A program made the position numbers and the translations under genes. DNA of 64,000 nucleotides from Aurelia coerulea (Eukaryota > Cnidaria > Scyphozoa > Semaeostomeae > Ulmaridae), in assembly GCA_039566865.1 (NCBI GenBank), contig CM076955.1, forward strand, positions 14,901,501 to 14,965,500. The letters are read 5' to 3'. Shown here piece after piece: positions 12,201 to 24,200 of this stretch. Each line of letters begins with the position of its first letter. The first letter of the stretch is position 1. The notes under the pieces were generated by a model. That model was not told where the DNA came from. It made no database searches and was given only the letters and a program-made list of their open reading frames with translations.

Positions 12201-15200
12201 CACTACAGAAGAACAATGAAGAAGTTGATCTCATGCCAAGAGATCAAGGGGGGGAGAATGTTCCGTTTCGAACCCGTTCGGGGCGGGTTGCCAAGCCGAC
12301 TAGGAGATTTCCTTACACAAAAGCGTGAAATCACAGAATTTCAAAGAGTCTTTCATTGAACATTGTTCACTGGAAGCACAACACAATGGCGTTATTGTTT
12401 AGAGCTGTTTACAGCTAACTGATAATTGGATTCATTGATGCGTGGACGCAAACAGTTTTGTTTTTTATTTCGCTGGTTGCAAGAACACAGTTTTTGCAGA
12501 AAACAGTCGGAAAGATTGTTTTATCGGGCCGAAGCCCAAGAAAAGACATTAAGTCTTCAACAAGGATTATCGTGCCGATGCACAACAAATAAACAAGAGT
12601 TTTCGTGCCGAAGCACACCAAATAAAGAAGAATTTAGTGCAGATGCACACCGAACACAGATGGATTTTAGTGCCGATGCACAACGAATAAATTGAACGTC
12701 GAACGGGACTGACAGCGCCTTTGTTTAGCCGCTGGCTGCGCTACGAGAATTTAACGAAGAAGTTTAAACATCGTTAATAGATCGCCCAGAAGAATATAGA
12801 CCCGAAAGAACTGACAGCGCCCTTGTTTAGCCGCTGGCTGCGCTACGTGATTAGAGAACGATGTGGACTCATTGATTATTGGACAAACGATCACGGACAT
12901 TTTCTAGTATTACTAGTATCGTTTTATAAATATTTGTTAGTTGGTTTACATGCAGAATTTCGTTACTTCAAACAGTCTTAGTTTGCTCCTCCGCATTAAC
13001 TGACAGTCGATAGACCCCGCAGAGGCTCCGAAAAGAACGTAAATTAAATTGGTCAAAATATCAAATGGTCCATCCACTTTTAACAATTACTAACAGTACT
13101 TTTTGCTAATTGCTAACGCTAATAACATCTGAATTTAACAAGTTCATGAATTGGAGTATCTTTTTAAATTATGATCTGATCTGTCCTGGAAAAAGTAGCT
13201 CTAAAGGACACACCGGTCCCGGAATAAAGGTGCAAAAGGTATAATCCTGTCCCGGAATTTTCAGCCGAAAATGACACCCTATTGGCAGGCACATCCCCAG
13301 GTGGTCGTTGCATGAAGTAGACCCCCCGGGGATGATGTTCAAGGAAAGCTTATTGCCCTGCAATGATTTCTCAAGCCAGGCAAGTTCTGCATTGACAACA
13401 ATGTAAAATTTCCCTAGTCTATTTTGTCAACTAACAATGTTCAGTTCCTTTGATTTCCATGTTTTTCAGCTACTTGCAGAGATGAGACAGCAAAATGTTA
13501 GCGAAAAGAAGTCAGACGAAGTGATCTCGTTAGTTTGCCATGTTTGGGAAGAAGCTCAAGGGAATTTATCGAAAGTTCTCAATGTCCCAATAGATTCAAT
13601 CAAACTGTCAAACGTTGACAAAGCGGAAAGTCTACTGCTATCAATCAAAACCTTGATAACAGGGAAACAAGAGAGTAAGCTGGCAGATCTGGTTGATCAG
13701 TTCTACGAATTGATACCTCATAAATGTACCGATAGCCTCAAGTCGCTTAGCAGTGTATGCAGAAAAATAGATCTTTGTCAGCTTATACGAGATGTAGTTT
13801 CAGTCAGCGAAGCAACGAACTGGTCAAAGAAAAGTAGCCACATTGCAAAGTATATGTCATTGGGCTGTGAGATCAGATACATGAAACCAGAGGAGAAGGA
13901 ATATAAAAACATTGCTGATAAATTTCTATCAAGTCAAATTGCAGACAACGGCCTAAAGATTGAAAATATATTTGAAGTTCATCGAGCTATTGAAGATGAG
14001 ACGTTTACTTCAGACATTAAAAACAAGCAATTCCTTTTCCATTCTTCGCTTGCAAGAAATTTCGTTGGGATCCTGTCACGTGGTCTTTTGTTGCCGAAAA
14101 TTGTCGTTGATGATTTTGGTGGTACGAGAACGGATCCGGGAATGCTTGGATCAGGCATTTATTTTGCAAGCTCAGCAAGGTACAATCTTATCATCTTTAT
14201 CATTGTCATTGTACAGTTTGTAGCAGTATTGCTTGAATGGAGCCTGCTACCTGGAACATTTTGATATTGAATTCATATCTTTTCCAGTGTACACATTTCA
14301 TAGTGACACAACTATAATTCCAATGTTTCGTTGCAAGACTTTTATCTTGCACTTGTAGCAAGACTTGCTTCGTTTATTTTGGTAAACAGAAAGAATTACG
14401 AATACTTTCCCGCCAAACGCAAAAAGCCGATGGATTCGAGGTCTGGGTTGGAGAGAGAGTCTCCCTTCTATTTCGAAGCTTATGGGTCATAAGACAGCTT
14501 TTCAGGTACATTTGGGCTGCATTTTATTTCCTTATTTTTGATCGTGAATTTGAAATCAATAGATTTGTAGAGTTCAATTTATCTCGTGAAAGCCCTGTGG
14601 CAGCCATTTACCAGAAATATATTGCTCTCCCCAGACCCTTTTTTCAAATGTCAAAATGGTATATTACCAGATTTCTCAAAGAATATTAAAAATCTGCCAG
14701 TTTAAAAGTTTAGAGTTGGAAAGCTTTCGTTCAGATTCATACCGAGTATTTAGTGAACCCCTCCAAAGTATAATGCTTACCGCTCTTCTTTCACATCCCG
14801 GGGGGGGGGCGTATTTGACTAGGGCAGTGACGTGGGTGTGCGGAAAACCTCTCCACACCCTGCACCCTGTCACAAAAAAAATAGGCCAAAAGTCTACTAT
14901 GTCGCATAAAAATTTTGCCCCTCAAATACAGTGTAGAACGCAATTTTTGCTTGTGATACCCTGTCGCATAATTTGTTTACCTATTATAATACCCTGTCGC
15001 ATAATTTTCGTTAGAAAAGGACACCCTGTCGCATAATTTTTACCGCAAAAGGACACCCTGTTGAGCGGCACATCCCGTCAGGTCAAGTATGGGAGTACCC
15101 CCCCCCCCCCGGGTTTCACATCTAAAACTTGCAAATGGTCTTTGCTGGTTCGGCAAGGGCTTGGCTATTGTGTTTCAGATTAAGACTGTCTCCGATTTCT

Positions 15201-18200
15201 TCAGCCATGCTTCAGCCAACGTTGGAGCGAGGTCTTTTTAGTTAGGCTGCTTTCAGAGGATTGCGCCACCGCTCCAAACATCTTATTGCAAATATCATCA
15301 ATATTTACCAGTGCAAGCCCTATAGTATCTGATCTTACTATTTCTTTTGTAGCACTTGTGCAAAATATTCAAAGCCATCAGAAAGCAGAGGTTCCCGATT
15401 TGCTTTGGTGAATGAAGTTGCTTTAGGCAAATGTAAAGATTTCCAAGAATATGACAAAAGTTTGAGCCAGCCACCTGAAGGGTTCAATAGCACTCATGGA
15501 GTCAGAAGTACAGATAAAGGAATCTCACAGTTTAAAGATGACGAATTCGTTGTGTATGATGCCGCTCAGCAACGAATAAGGTATATTGTGTTTTTCAAGA
15601 TTGCTTAGAAACCCAAGGGGGTCTACTTAATATATCCAAGCACCTTGGGATGTGCCAGTTGGAGTATCAGTTTCAGTAAAAAGATCCAGGACAAGATTAT
15701 ACCTTTTGCATCTTTGTTCCAGGACAGGTATGTCAACAAAGATAATTTTTCCAGGATGGATTGAAAATTTTGTGAAAACGCTAAAAAGAAAACACAAAAG
15801 GTATTTTGCTGCATTTTATTCCTCGACCGGTTTTGTATTTTCTAATATCTTATTTCCCCGTGACGCACACATCTCTGTTGCTTTTTCTCTAAGGTATCGG
15901 GTGTGCCAAAATAAACTATCCACTTTTGGCAGTCCATGATAGATCGTAGATTGGGCCGATTTTGGAGATTTCTGACTGAGTCTTTAGCAAAAAGCCTGAA
16001 TTCGATTCTAGGATTATTTGCAGTTTTTACAGCTATGCCTATAATCTAGTTTCTTAACATTTTTGTTTTCGAAAACACTGAAAACGATCAAAAGACGTCG
16101 ATCAAATTTTCTAAAGATTTGGCATGAATGGACAAAGAGAAAACTTTTTCAGGGTGATTGGGAGATTTAGAAATTTATTAGTGTAAACTTCTGCTCGAGT
16201 GTTAGTTCGACGAATTGGCCTGTTTCAAAATTTTGTAGTAGTTGTAATAAAGTGCCACGCCAAGCCGTTCCCCATACCATAAATTCAACAAAACTACATG
16301 CTTGCTTGCTCTCGTGACGCTTTACTGTTTGTTTTTAAACCCCTTGCCACAGGAACGCAACCTGTACCAAAGCATAAATTCAATTGAATTACAACAGGAG
16401 AGACATTTCTTTGTATCACTGAAAATATTTTTGCCTTTCTTCCAAGATAGAACTAATGCTCGTGCAGCAGATTACAATTAATCGATTTCTAAATTCCAAA
16501 TCACCACGAAAATTTTTCTCTTTGTGGAATCATGTCAAATCTTTAGAAAATTTGATCGACATTTTTTTTTATCGTTTTCGGTGTTTTGGAAAACTAAAAT
16601 TTAAAAAAACTCGCTTCTGGCTCTAAAAACTGAAAATGAAAAAGTTTGCAAAAAATCCTTGAATCTAATTCAGGCCCTTTGCTAAAGATTAAGTCATAGA
16701 TCTTCAAAATCGGTCCAGTGAACGATTTATCCTGTACTGTGAAGAGTGGATAGTTTATTTTGGCTGACCGGTAGACCCTCGATCTTGCAAAACGAAACCT
16801 CCAAATGAATGGCCGCTTCGTGTCAATGTACTCATACGTTGCTCGATATAAGTCCTCAGAAAATGATGATACACTTCTAATCCTACAAAAGCTCAAAGTG
16901 GGATGTAATTTGATTGCAGCAATTTGTAACTATTCTCAGACATTTAAGAAATAGCTTCCAAAGAAAACTGTTCAGAACTCTAAATGATTTGACCTATTTT
17001 AGGGAAATCGACCTATACTTGCTAGAAAGAGGTTTGGATGGAGCGTCCAAATCTGGTAAAATTTGAGAAGGATAAGGAAAGCATAACCCCCGTTATTGGT
17101 AGATACATTACTAGCTGTAAGATATCTTTCGGCTCTTAGAACGCTTTTCAGAGAGCTAATCAACGGTAAGTTTGCTCAAATTTTTATCTTAGGGTGCGGT
17201 TGCGGGGTAGTGGGTGGATGGGGTCCTGCTATGTGGATGGGCGGCTGCTGCCCTTTAGTCTCATGTGTTATCCCGGTGGGAGTGGCACATGTGGCGAGGG
17301 GCGGTGACTGTTTGTCCGCGAGTGGGGCCCTCTGTTGCATCTATGTCATTGCCTGACATCAAATGTAAGACAGACATTAACGTTTTCTTTTAGATCGTTG
17401 TTCTTTCTTTCTGGTTATTGTAATTTTTGAATTGTAAGTGCCTTTCATGGTGGGAACTCCGATGACCTAGTGTCTATTCCCGCCATGATAGGCACAGTAG
17501 ATGTACTTTTTGAGCTTGTATATTTTAATTGATTGTAAAAAAAAATTCAGTAGAGATGTTTCAGTCTATACACAGCCAAGGTGTATTCGCCTCTTGGCCT
17601 TGTTTCTCATTATTTTGATTCATCCTTAGCTGATTTTGTTGTGTAAAAGATAGGTATAATTTCCACATCGAAGTTAGGTTTTCTGCTATAAATTGATTAC
17701 GATTTCATTTATATCGATGCATGATTGTTCAGTTCTGCAAATGCTATTACATCATTTTTTGGGCATCGAGTATATCAAATTTGAATTCTCTGCACAGGTA
17801 TTTGGTTGAATTTACTTTGGAAGGAGATGCAAGACCATCAACAATCTCAATATCTGAAGATGAGGGCATTGGGGTCGATCTTGAGAGCAGTGTTGACAGC
17901 GATATCTCATTCTGTGATATATGGAACGCTGCGGATCCGTTAGATAAAGTTGTGGCTGGTTTACAAACGAATGGTGATGTTCAAATACCGTTGCAATCCG
18001 TGCACGTAAGAGCGAAACTCGTTGATTTGGCAGCTGAAGTTGTCGTTTTGCAAGAATACAAAAACGAAGGAAATGAATCGATTGAAGCAAAGTATGTATT
18101 TCCACTTGATGAAATGGCAGCTGTTTGCGGATTTGAAGCATTTATCAATGGCAAACATGTCATAGGCCAAGTGAAAGAAAAAGAACAGGCTCATAAAGAG

Positions 18201-21200
18201 TATAAAGAAGCAATCAGTAAAGGACATGGTGCGTATCTTATGGATGAAGAAAAACCTGATGTGTTTACAGTGAGTGTTGGGAATCTACCCGCATCTGCAC
18301 ACGTGCTTATCAAAATCACATATGTTGCTGAACTGGCATTAGAAGGGGAATTGATCAGCTTTTCAATACCAGGATCAGTGGCACCTTGGAGGCGTGATGC
18401 TGCGCTGGAGGAAACAACTCAAACTGACGTAAAAAGAATCGATGTGATGAAAACTGAAAATGCATTTTCTCTTCAAATTGCAGTCGATATGCCTTTCAAA
18501 ATCAAAGAAATAACATCACCAACTCATTCACTGAAGATGAAGAAAACGGACACGAAAGCTGTTGTTGAATTAAAATCGAGCAACACCGATCTCGGAGAAC
18601 GTTTTCAGCTTTTAATTGGCCTTGCAGAAATCCATGTACCAAGAATGTGGACTGAAGAGAATCCAGACAACTTAGATGATCAAGCTTGTATGCTTACTTT
18701 CTTCCCAGAATTTGAAGATGAAATGAGATCTGAGAATGAATTCATTTTGGTTATTGATTGCTCAAATTCGATGAAATCATCCTTGGAGGATGTAAAGAAA
18801 GTTGCAATGCTTATATTGCTTAATATACCAGATGATTCCAAAGTAAATATTATCTCCTTTGGGACAGGTTACAAAAAAATGCACCCAGCATCTACGGGAA
18901 ATTGGGATGTGTCACTACCGTTTGTTAGCGGTCTGCAGGCAAATATGGGAGGCACCGATCTTTGGAGAGTGTTACGAAAATACCATCTTATGGCTGAAGA
19001 TTGTTGCGAGAAGCCCGTGAATTTATTCTTGTTATCAGATGGACATATTTCAGAAGAAATCGCGTCGATTGCTGCCATCAAGAAACATTCAAATTCTGTG
19101 AGGGTATTTACATTTGGCTTTAGTTCCACAGCTAATCGACATCTGCTTACGAAGATGTCACAAGTTGGTGCTGGTGCAAATGAATTCTTTGACAACAAAG
19201 CAAAATCAAAATGGTTGACAAAGATAAAGAGACAAGTGGAGAAAGCACAGCAGCCTGCATTAACGTCTGTGAAGGTCGAATGGCAACAACACGATTACGA
19301 TGCCCCAGCACCACTTCAGGTATTATTGTTTTTTCCTTTTCATGATCGGTACCTCATTTTAATAACTGCATTTATCTTCACATAAAGTACGCAATGAGTA
19401 TGAAAAATGTATCCACTGTTGGAAAAATCGTGTAGGGTTGCTATGCACCCAATTTTTATGATCTTAGTTTCACTACCCTATTGATGCTTCTGCTAATAAT
19501 CATTTCAAGATTTTTCTCATAATCTTGTGTGCATTATTTACACATTTAAAAAGTCTTTGTCTCTTGTTGAATTTAGTAACTTAATTCCTATTCATTCCTT
19601 GTTCACGTCCACTCTCAACTGTATCATGGAGCTCCTATCTCGTTATTCCCCTTATATTCAGTTCTTTTTTATCTCTTACTCTAATTTATTTTCACCTCAC
19701 AGTTGGAGATCACCATTTGAAAACATTCTTCTGAATGGGGGGGGGGGAGGTGGTGTTTCTCAACTCAAATAGAATATTATTTACACTCGATGTTTCTCTG
19801 TTTCTCTAAAAAAGGAGCCATCTGCATAAACAAGTTTTGTGAAATGGTGAAGATAAAGTTGCGGCTCCCTATACCAAAATTCAATTATAATTTTCTCAAT
19901 GTGTTGAGTTTCAACTGAGAGTATTGTGGATTAGACAATCAAGGGCACACCTCGTAAAGTCAAGGGTTCAGGTTTCAAAAAGTCATCAAAGTGATTTCTC
20001 TTCCTGAAGAATAGATTTTTTTTCTTTTTTTTTCTTCTATCAAATCTTAAAAAGCTAAAAAACTACAACTACAATTCAACTGTGCCAATCATAGCGGAAA
20101 AAGACACGAGGTCATCGAGTTTCCACAATAATAGATTTTACGCCTCTGAGTGCACTCGATCAAATCAAACTAAACGTAGAAGCGAAAAATTGTGGTTGGC
20201 TACACAAAAGGTGTCACCTCTATTCTTGTAGCTGCCAAATTGCTTTGTCTTAACCAGAGATATATCCTTTATTTTATAAAATTAACCATTGCTGATTGCA
20301 GAACTGCCTATAGGTCAGAAAACTACGGATTTGCTTTATCAATTCACCCACCACCATAAACCATGCAGTGCATAAACTATTTGGTTCTACTCTGTAAAAA
20401 GATGACAGTTTGGCAAAGATCTAAAAGTCACAATTTTATTCCTACATCTCTTTCCTATTCTCAGTCCTTTCTACTTTCAATTCGCATCAAAGTGCTTATA
20501 TTTTGCTTTTTGAAATTGTTTATCTTTTTACAATTGCACTACAAGCAACAAGAAATTTTTTAGCGAAGCTCATGGTCACAAAGATAGGCTATTCTGGTGA
20601 CCGATCTTCGAGGATCTAAAGATCTGATTTGTAACTGTTTTAACGATAGATAACATAAACTGTAAGTTGAAGTCTCACTTAGCTAATGGAGAAATGTTAC
20701 TGGTTCAGTTTTAGCTTCCTTCTGTCTATCATGTATATGAAGGACCCAGGCTTGAGCTTGTAAGGGTGTTATTTTGAGGTCCATCATTCAAGGACGTTTG
20801 AACTGGAAGTTTGAGGTGACTGTACGCCGCTATGTCATAGCACAACGAGCACGAAAAAGGTTTCAATAACTGAAAATTATTGGATACTTGAATTCTAGAT
20901 TCAGTACAAAAGGTAGTCTTTCAAGGATTTTCGAAAAGAAAATCTTTATGAAAATTTATCTGATCCCCATTTCTTCAATAGGCACCCAAAGATGTCGTGT
21001 GTCTTTTCAATGGTTACAGACAAGTCGTATACGGTTTTGTACCACACTGTCGGATGGCTACCCTTAGTGCAAAGATTGGTGATCGAGAATTATCCACGAT
21101 GGTTTCAACCACTGACTTGAATGTTACTACTGGCAAGGTATGTGTTTTCTAGTCCCGTTCTAGTTTGGTAGACAACTATGGATGCTTCAGAAGAGTGTTT

Positions 21201-24200
21201 GAAACCATTGATCGAATACTCATTTGTCATAACCACCCAAAAGAAACTTTTACGCAACGGAAAAATTATTAGCCCCCCTACTTATAAGAAACTCTTGAGG
21301 CTCATATCCAAAATGAAGTTTCTTGTATTTTGATCAACACTAAGTCCAGGTCTAATGGTTTGGGGAGTATTCCACTTCATGCAGGGCTCATAAGAAATTG
21401 CTACAAAGATGCCTTTGATTTAACAGATTTTTACCTCAATTAAAATTGATGTACTCTTTTGGCAATCATTGACAGCACACACATGGCTAAAATATCTATA
21501 CATAACCCCATTCTGTTGTAACCTATTTTTCCAGGACTTTCCAGAGAATAAATTAGAAACTTAAGAAACTTTCAGCCTAAAAATGAAAAGTATCATAAAT
21601 ATAAGAAACCTAAGGTGTGAAAAGTGGTTTCTTAAATTCGGGGCCTTACTGTATTCGTTATTTTACAACAGAGTCTGAATCAAGAGATATATTCATTCAC
21701 TTTTATTCAAAAGGGTTGTATTTAGTGACGTCATAGCTTCTCTCAGTATTGTGCCCATTCGAAATTCCTCCAACTTGTACGAAATGTATGAAGACATCGT
21801 TCTATCCAAGCTCTTTTGTAGAATTGCTAAGAGGCTATTGCAGAATGTTTTACATTAGACAAACTCAAACGCTTGAATCCTACTTTGATTTAGAAGAGAT
21901 GTTTCCAGACAGAATTCAAATGTTTCCTACCGCTCATTATTCTTAAAGCTGTCATGTCATTTTTACATGCGAAGTATCATAGTTTTTGCATCCAAGAGGA
22001 AAATGATAGAAATTCAAAATGCATGAGGTAAGAAAAACATCATTATACCATTTTAATCGTTGAAAGATATGCTAAATTGAGCAATTCACCTAAAGTTTTG
22101 GCAACACCCACGAAACCAAGTTTTTGAGAATTCTTCATTGCAATTAACACAAAGCCTTGTAGATTATGAATTATTTCTCAAAATTAAGTTAAACCCTCAG
22201 TTAGGCAATAGCGCTATAATTTTCTAAATTGATGTTATAGTTTTTATTGTACAGCTTTACAAAGAGTGGATAACTTTTTTCTGATTCAGCCGGTAATGGA
22301 AATGGATTTATTCCCGGTAATGGAACAAGGACAGATTTTGTAAGACAATAGCATGAGCAGCTTTTGATTTACACCTCAATTCAAAGCGATTAGCGATCTG
22401 AGACAAAGGGAATTCTCTCAACCAGTAATTCAAAACAAGCAAAGCCACAAAAGTTTCTCTGAAACCCAGGTAGCTAGCTCGCTCACTGTGCATTCCAGAA
22501 ATTGTTTTAAGAGCAAACATGAGCATAGATCGAAAGAAGAAGGATATATCTACACATTTGCTTCTGGCATTCAATTTGTTTGGTTCAGAAGCCGATTGGG
22601 AGGCGACTCAATTCTCTTATTTTTTTGGGTGTGAGTAAAATACTTACTGCTCAGCTTCTGAACCAAAGAAATAAAATGCCCGTGGTAGATGTGTAGATAT
22701 ATCCTTCTTCTTTCGACATATGCTCGTGTTTGCTCTTAAAAATAATTTCTGGAATGCACCACGAGTGCGATAGCTACCTGGGTTTCAGAGAAAAATTTTG
22801 CGGCTTTGTTTGTTTTCCATTACTGGTTGAGGGAATTTCCTTTGTCTGCATATTGGCTAATCGCTTTGAATTCAGGTGTCAACAAAGACAACTCATGCTA
22901 TTGTCTTACAAAATCTGTCCTTGTTCGGTAATGGTTGATTCCTCTGTATTCACTGTCTCTCCTGGCTATTTTTTCTTGTAGACCCTTCATCTCGAAACAG
23001 CCCGTGTCGTGATAAAAGACTGGGAGCAAGGCCTTATGAAGTATCTCAAACTTGGGGGCACGACACTTCAAGGGCACTTATTTCATTTAGCTAAAGGGGC
23101 ACTTCCTGAAAATTAAAAGGCACTTCGTTGCTTTTTGCGAAATCTTGAGGGGGGGGGGCACGTACCCCTAGTGCCCCCGGTTCCTACGGCTATGACTAGA
23201 AGGGCAGCTGAGCAATATGCGACTCATCACTGCATCGTTAAATAGGCCTAGCAGCAAGACGATTTACATTACGTTTCATTCAATTTGCCCTATTTATAGT
23301 CAAAATCCCCCCCCCCTTTCTTGTAGACCCTTCATCGTCTGGCAGCCCGTGCCGTGATCAAGGACTGGGAGGACGGTAGCTTGAATGAAGATCGGACGAA
23401 ACATGAAATGCTAAAACGAGAAATGAAGGACAAAATTATCAAGTTAAGCATAGAACATTCCATCGTTACTCAGTTTACAAGTTTTGTTGCGATCGAAGAA
23501 CGAAGAGATGGAGAGAAATTTGACCCGACGGAAGGACCATCTATCACTGAATTGGTTGAGAAAGAAAATGTTGATCTTTTAAGCTACATGGCGTTTGATG
23601 TAGATGAACAGAAATTGGAAGTTTCTCGCGAGAGTACCGATTTTGAGGACGATAGGTAAGTTAAATAGGTAGGTAGGTAAGTTATTGACTTCTATTCGAC
23701 CGTCATTTGAGCCAAAAAAGAGTTGGGAAGACCTAGACTCTCATGACATAAGTCCCAAAGCTTTTGCTAGTAGTTTTTGTTGTTGTTATTACTTAAATGA
23801 GTCAGGCTGAGACCGGGGCTAGTTGTAACAGGACAGTGTGTACGCTAAAAAGCTGTGCTCGCTAGCTGTTATGCGAATGAATGTCTAGTTATTGAAGAAT
23901 GAAAAGACGGAGAGAAATTTGACCCGACAGAAGGATAATCAGTCTCTGAATTGGTTGAGAAAGAAAAAAGGTTGATATTTCATGTTTTATGGCATTTAAT
24001 CATGGAGCATTGCGGACACTTTTATTTTGTACGAAATTTTTATTTGATACTACTACCTTAAGTGCGAGCGAAGCGAGTGACCTCGGCAGAGGAGTATTAC
24101 TTTCCACTGCTTGATGCGTTGGAAACTTTTTCCGATTCTTTTGAACCTGTAGATTTACATGCATTCATGTATACTGGGTGAGTAAAAAAAGTTAATACGT

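Larger units (their letters stand above)
5704..13085 (+). mobile_element. Complete BEL/Pao LTR retrotransposon
   Basis: 7382 bp with two 827-bp LTRs starting TG and ending CA, flanked by the 5-bp duplication ATTAC (5699-5703, 13086-13090). A presumed primer binding site follows the 5' LTR and a purine tract precedes the 3' LTR. One reading frame encodes gag and pol with the BEL/Pao order gag, aspartic protease, reverse transcriptase/RNase H, integrase, with one in-frame stop. No envelope frame. The LTRs differ by three substitutions, so insertion is recent. It is in the sense orientation inside the PARP4 intron 4448-13469. Confidence 0.96.

Noticed and set aside
4448..13469. BEL element as an endogenous retrovirus with envelope
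   Set aside because: There is no reading frame between the integrase end and the 3' LTR.
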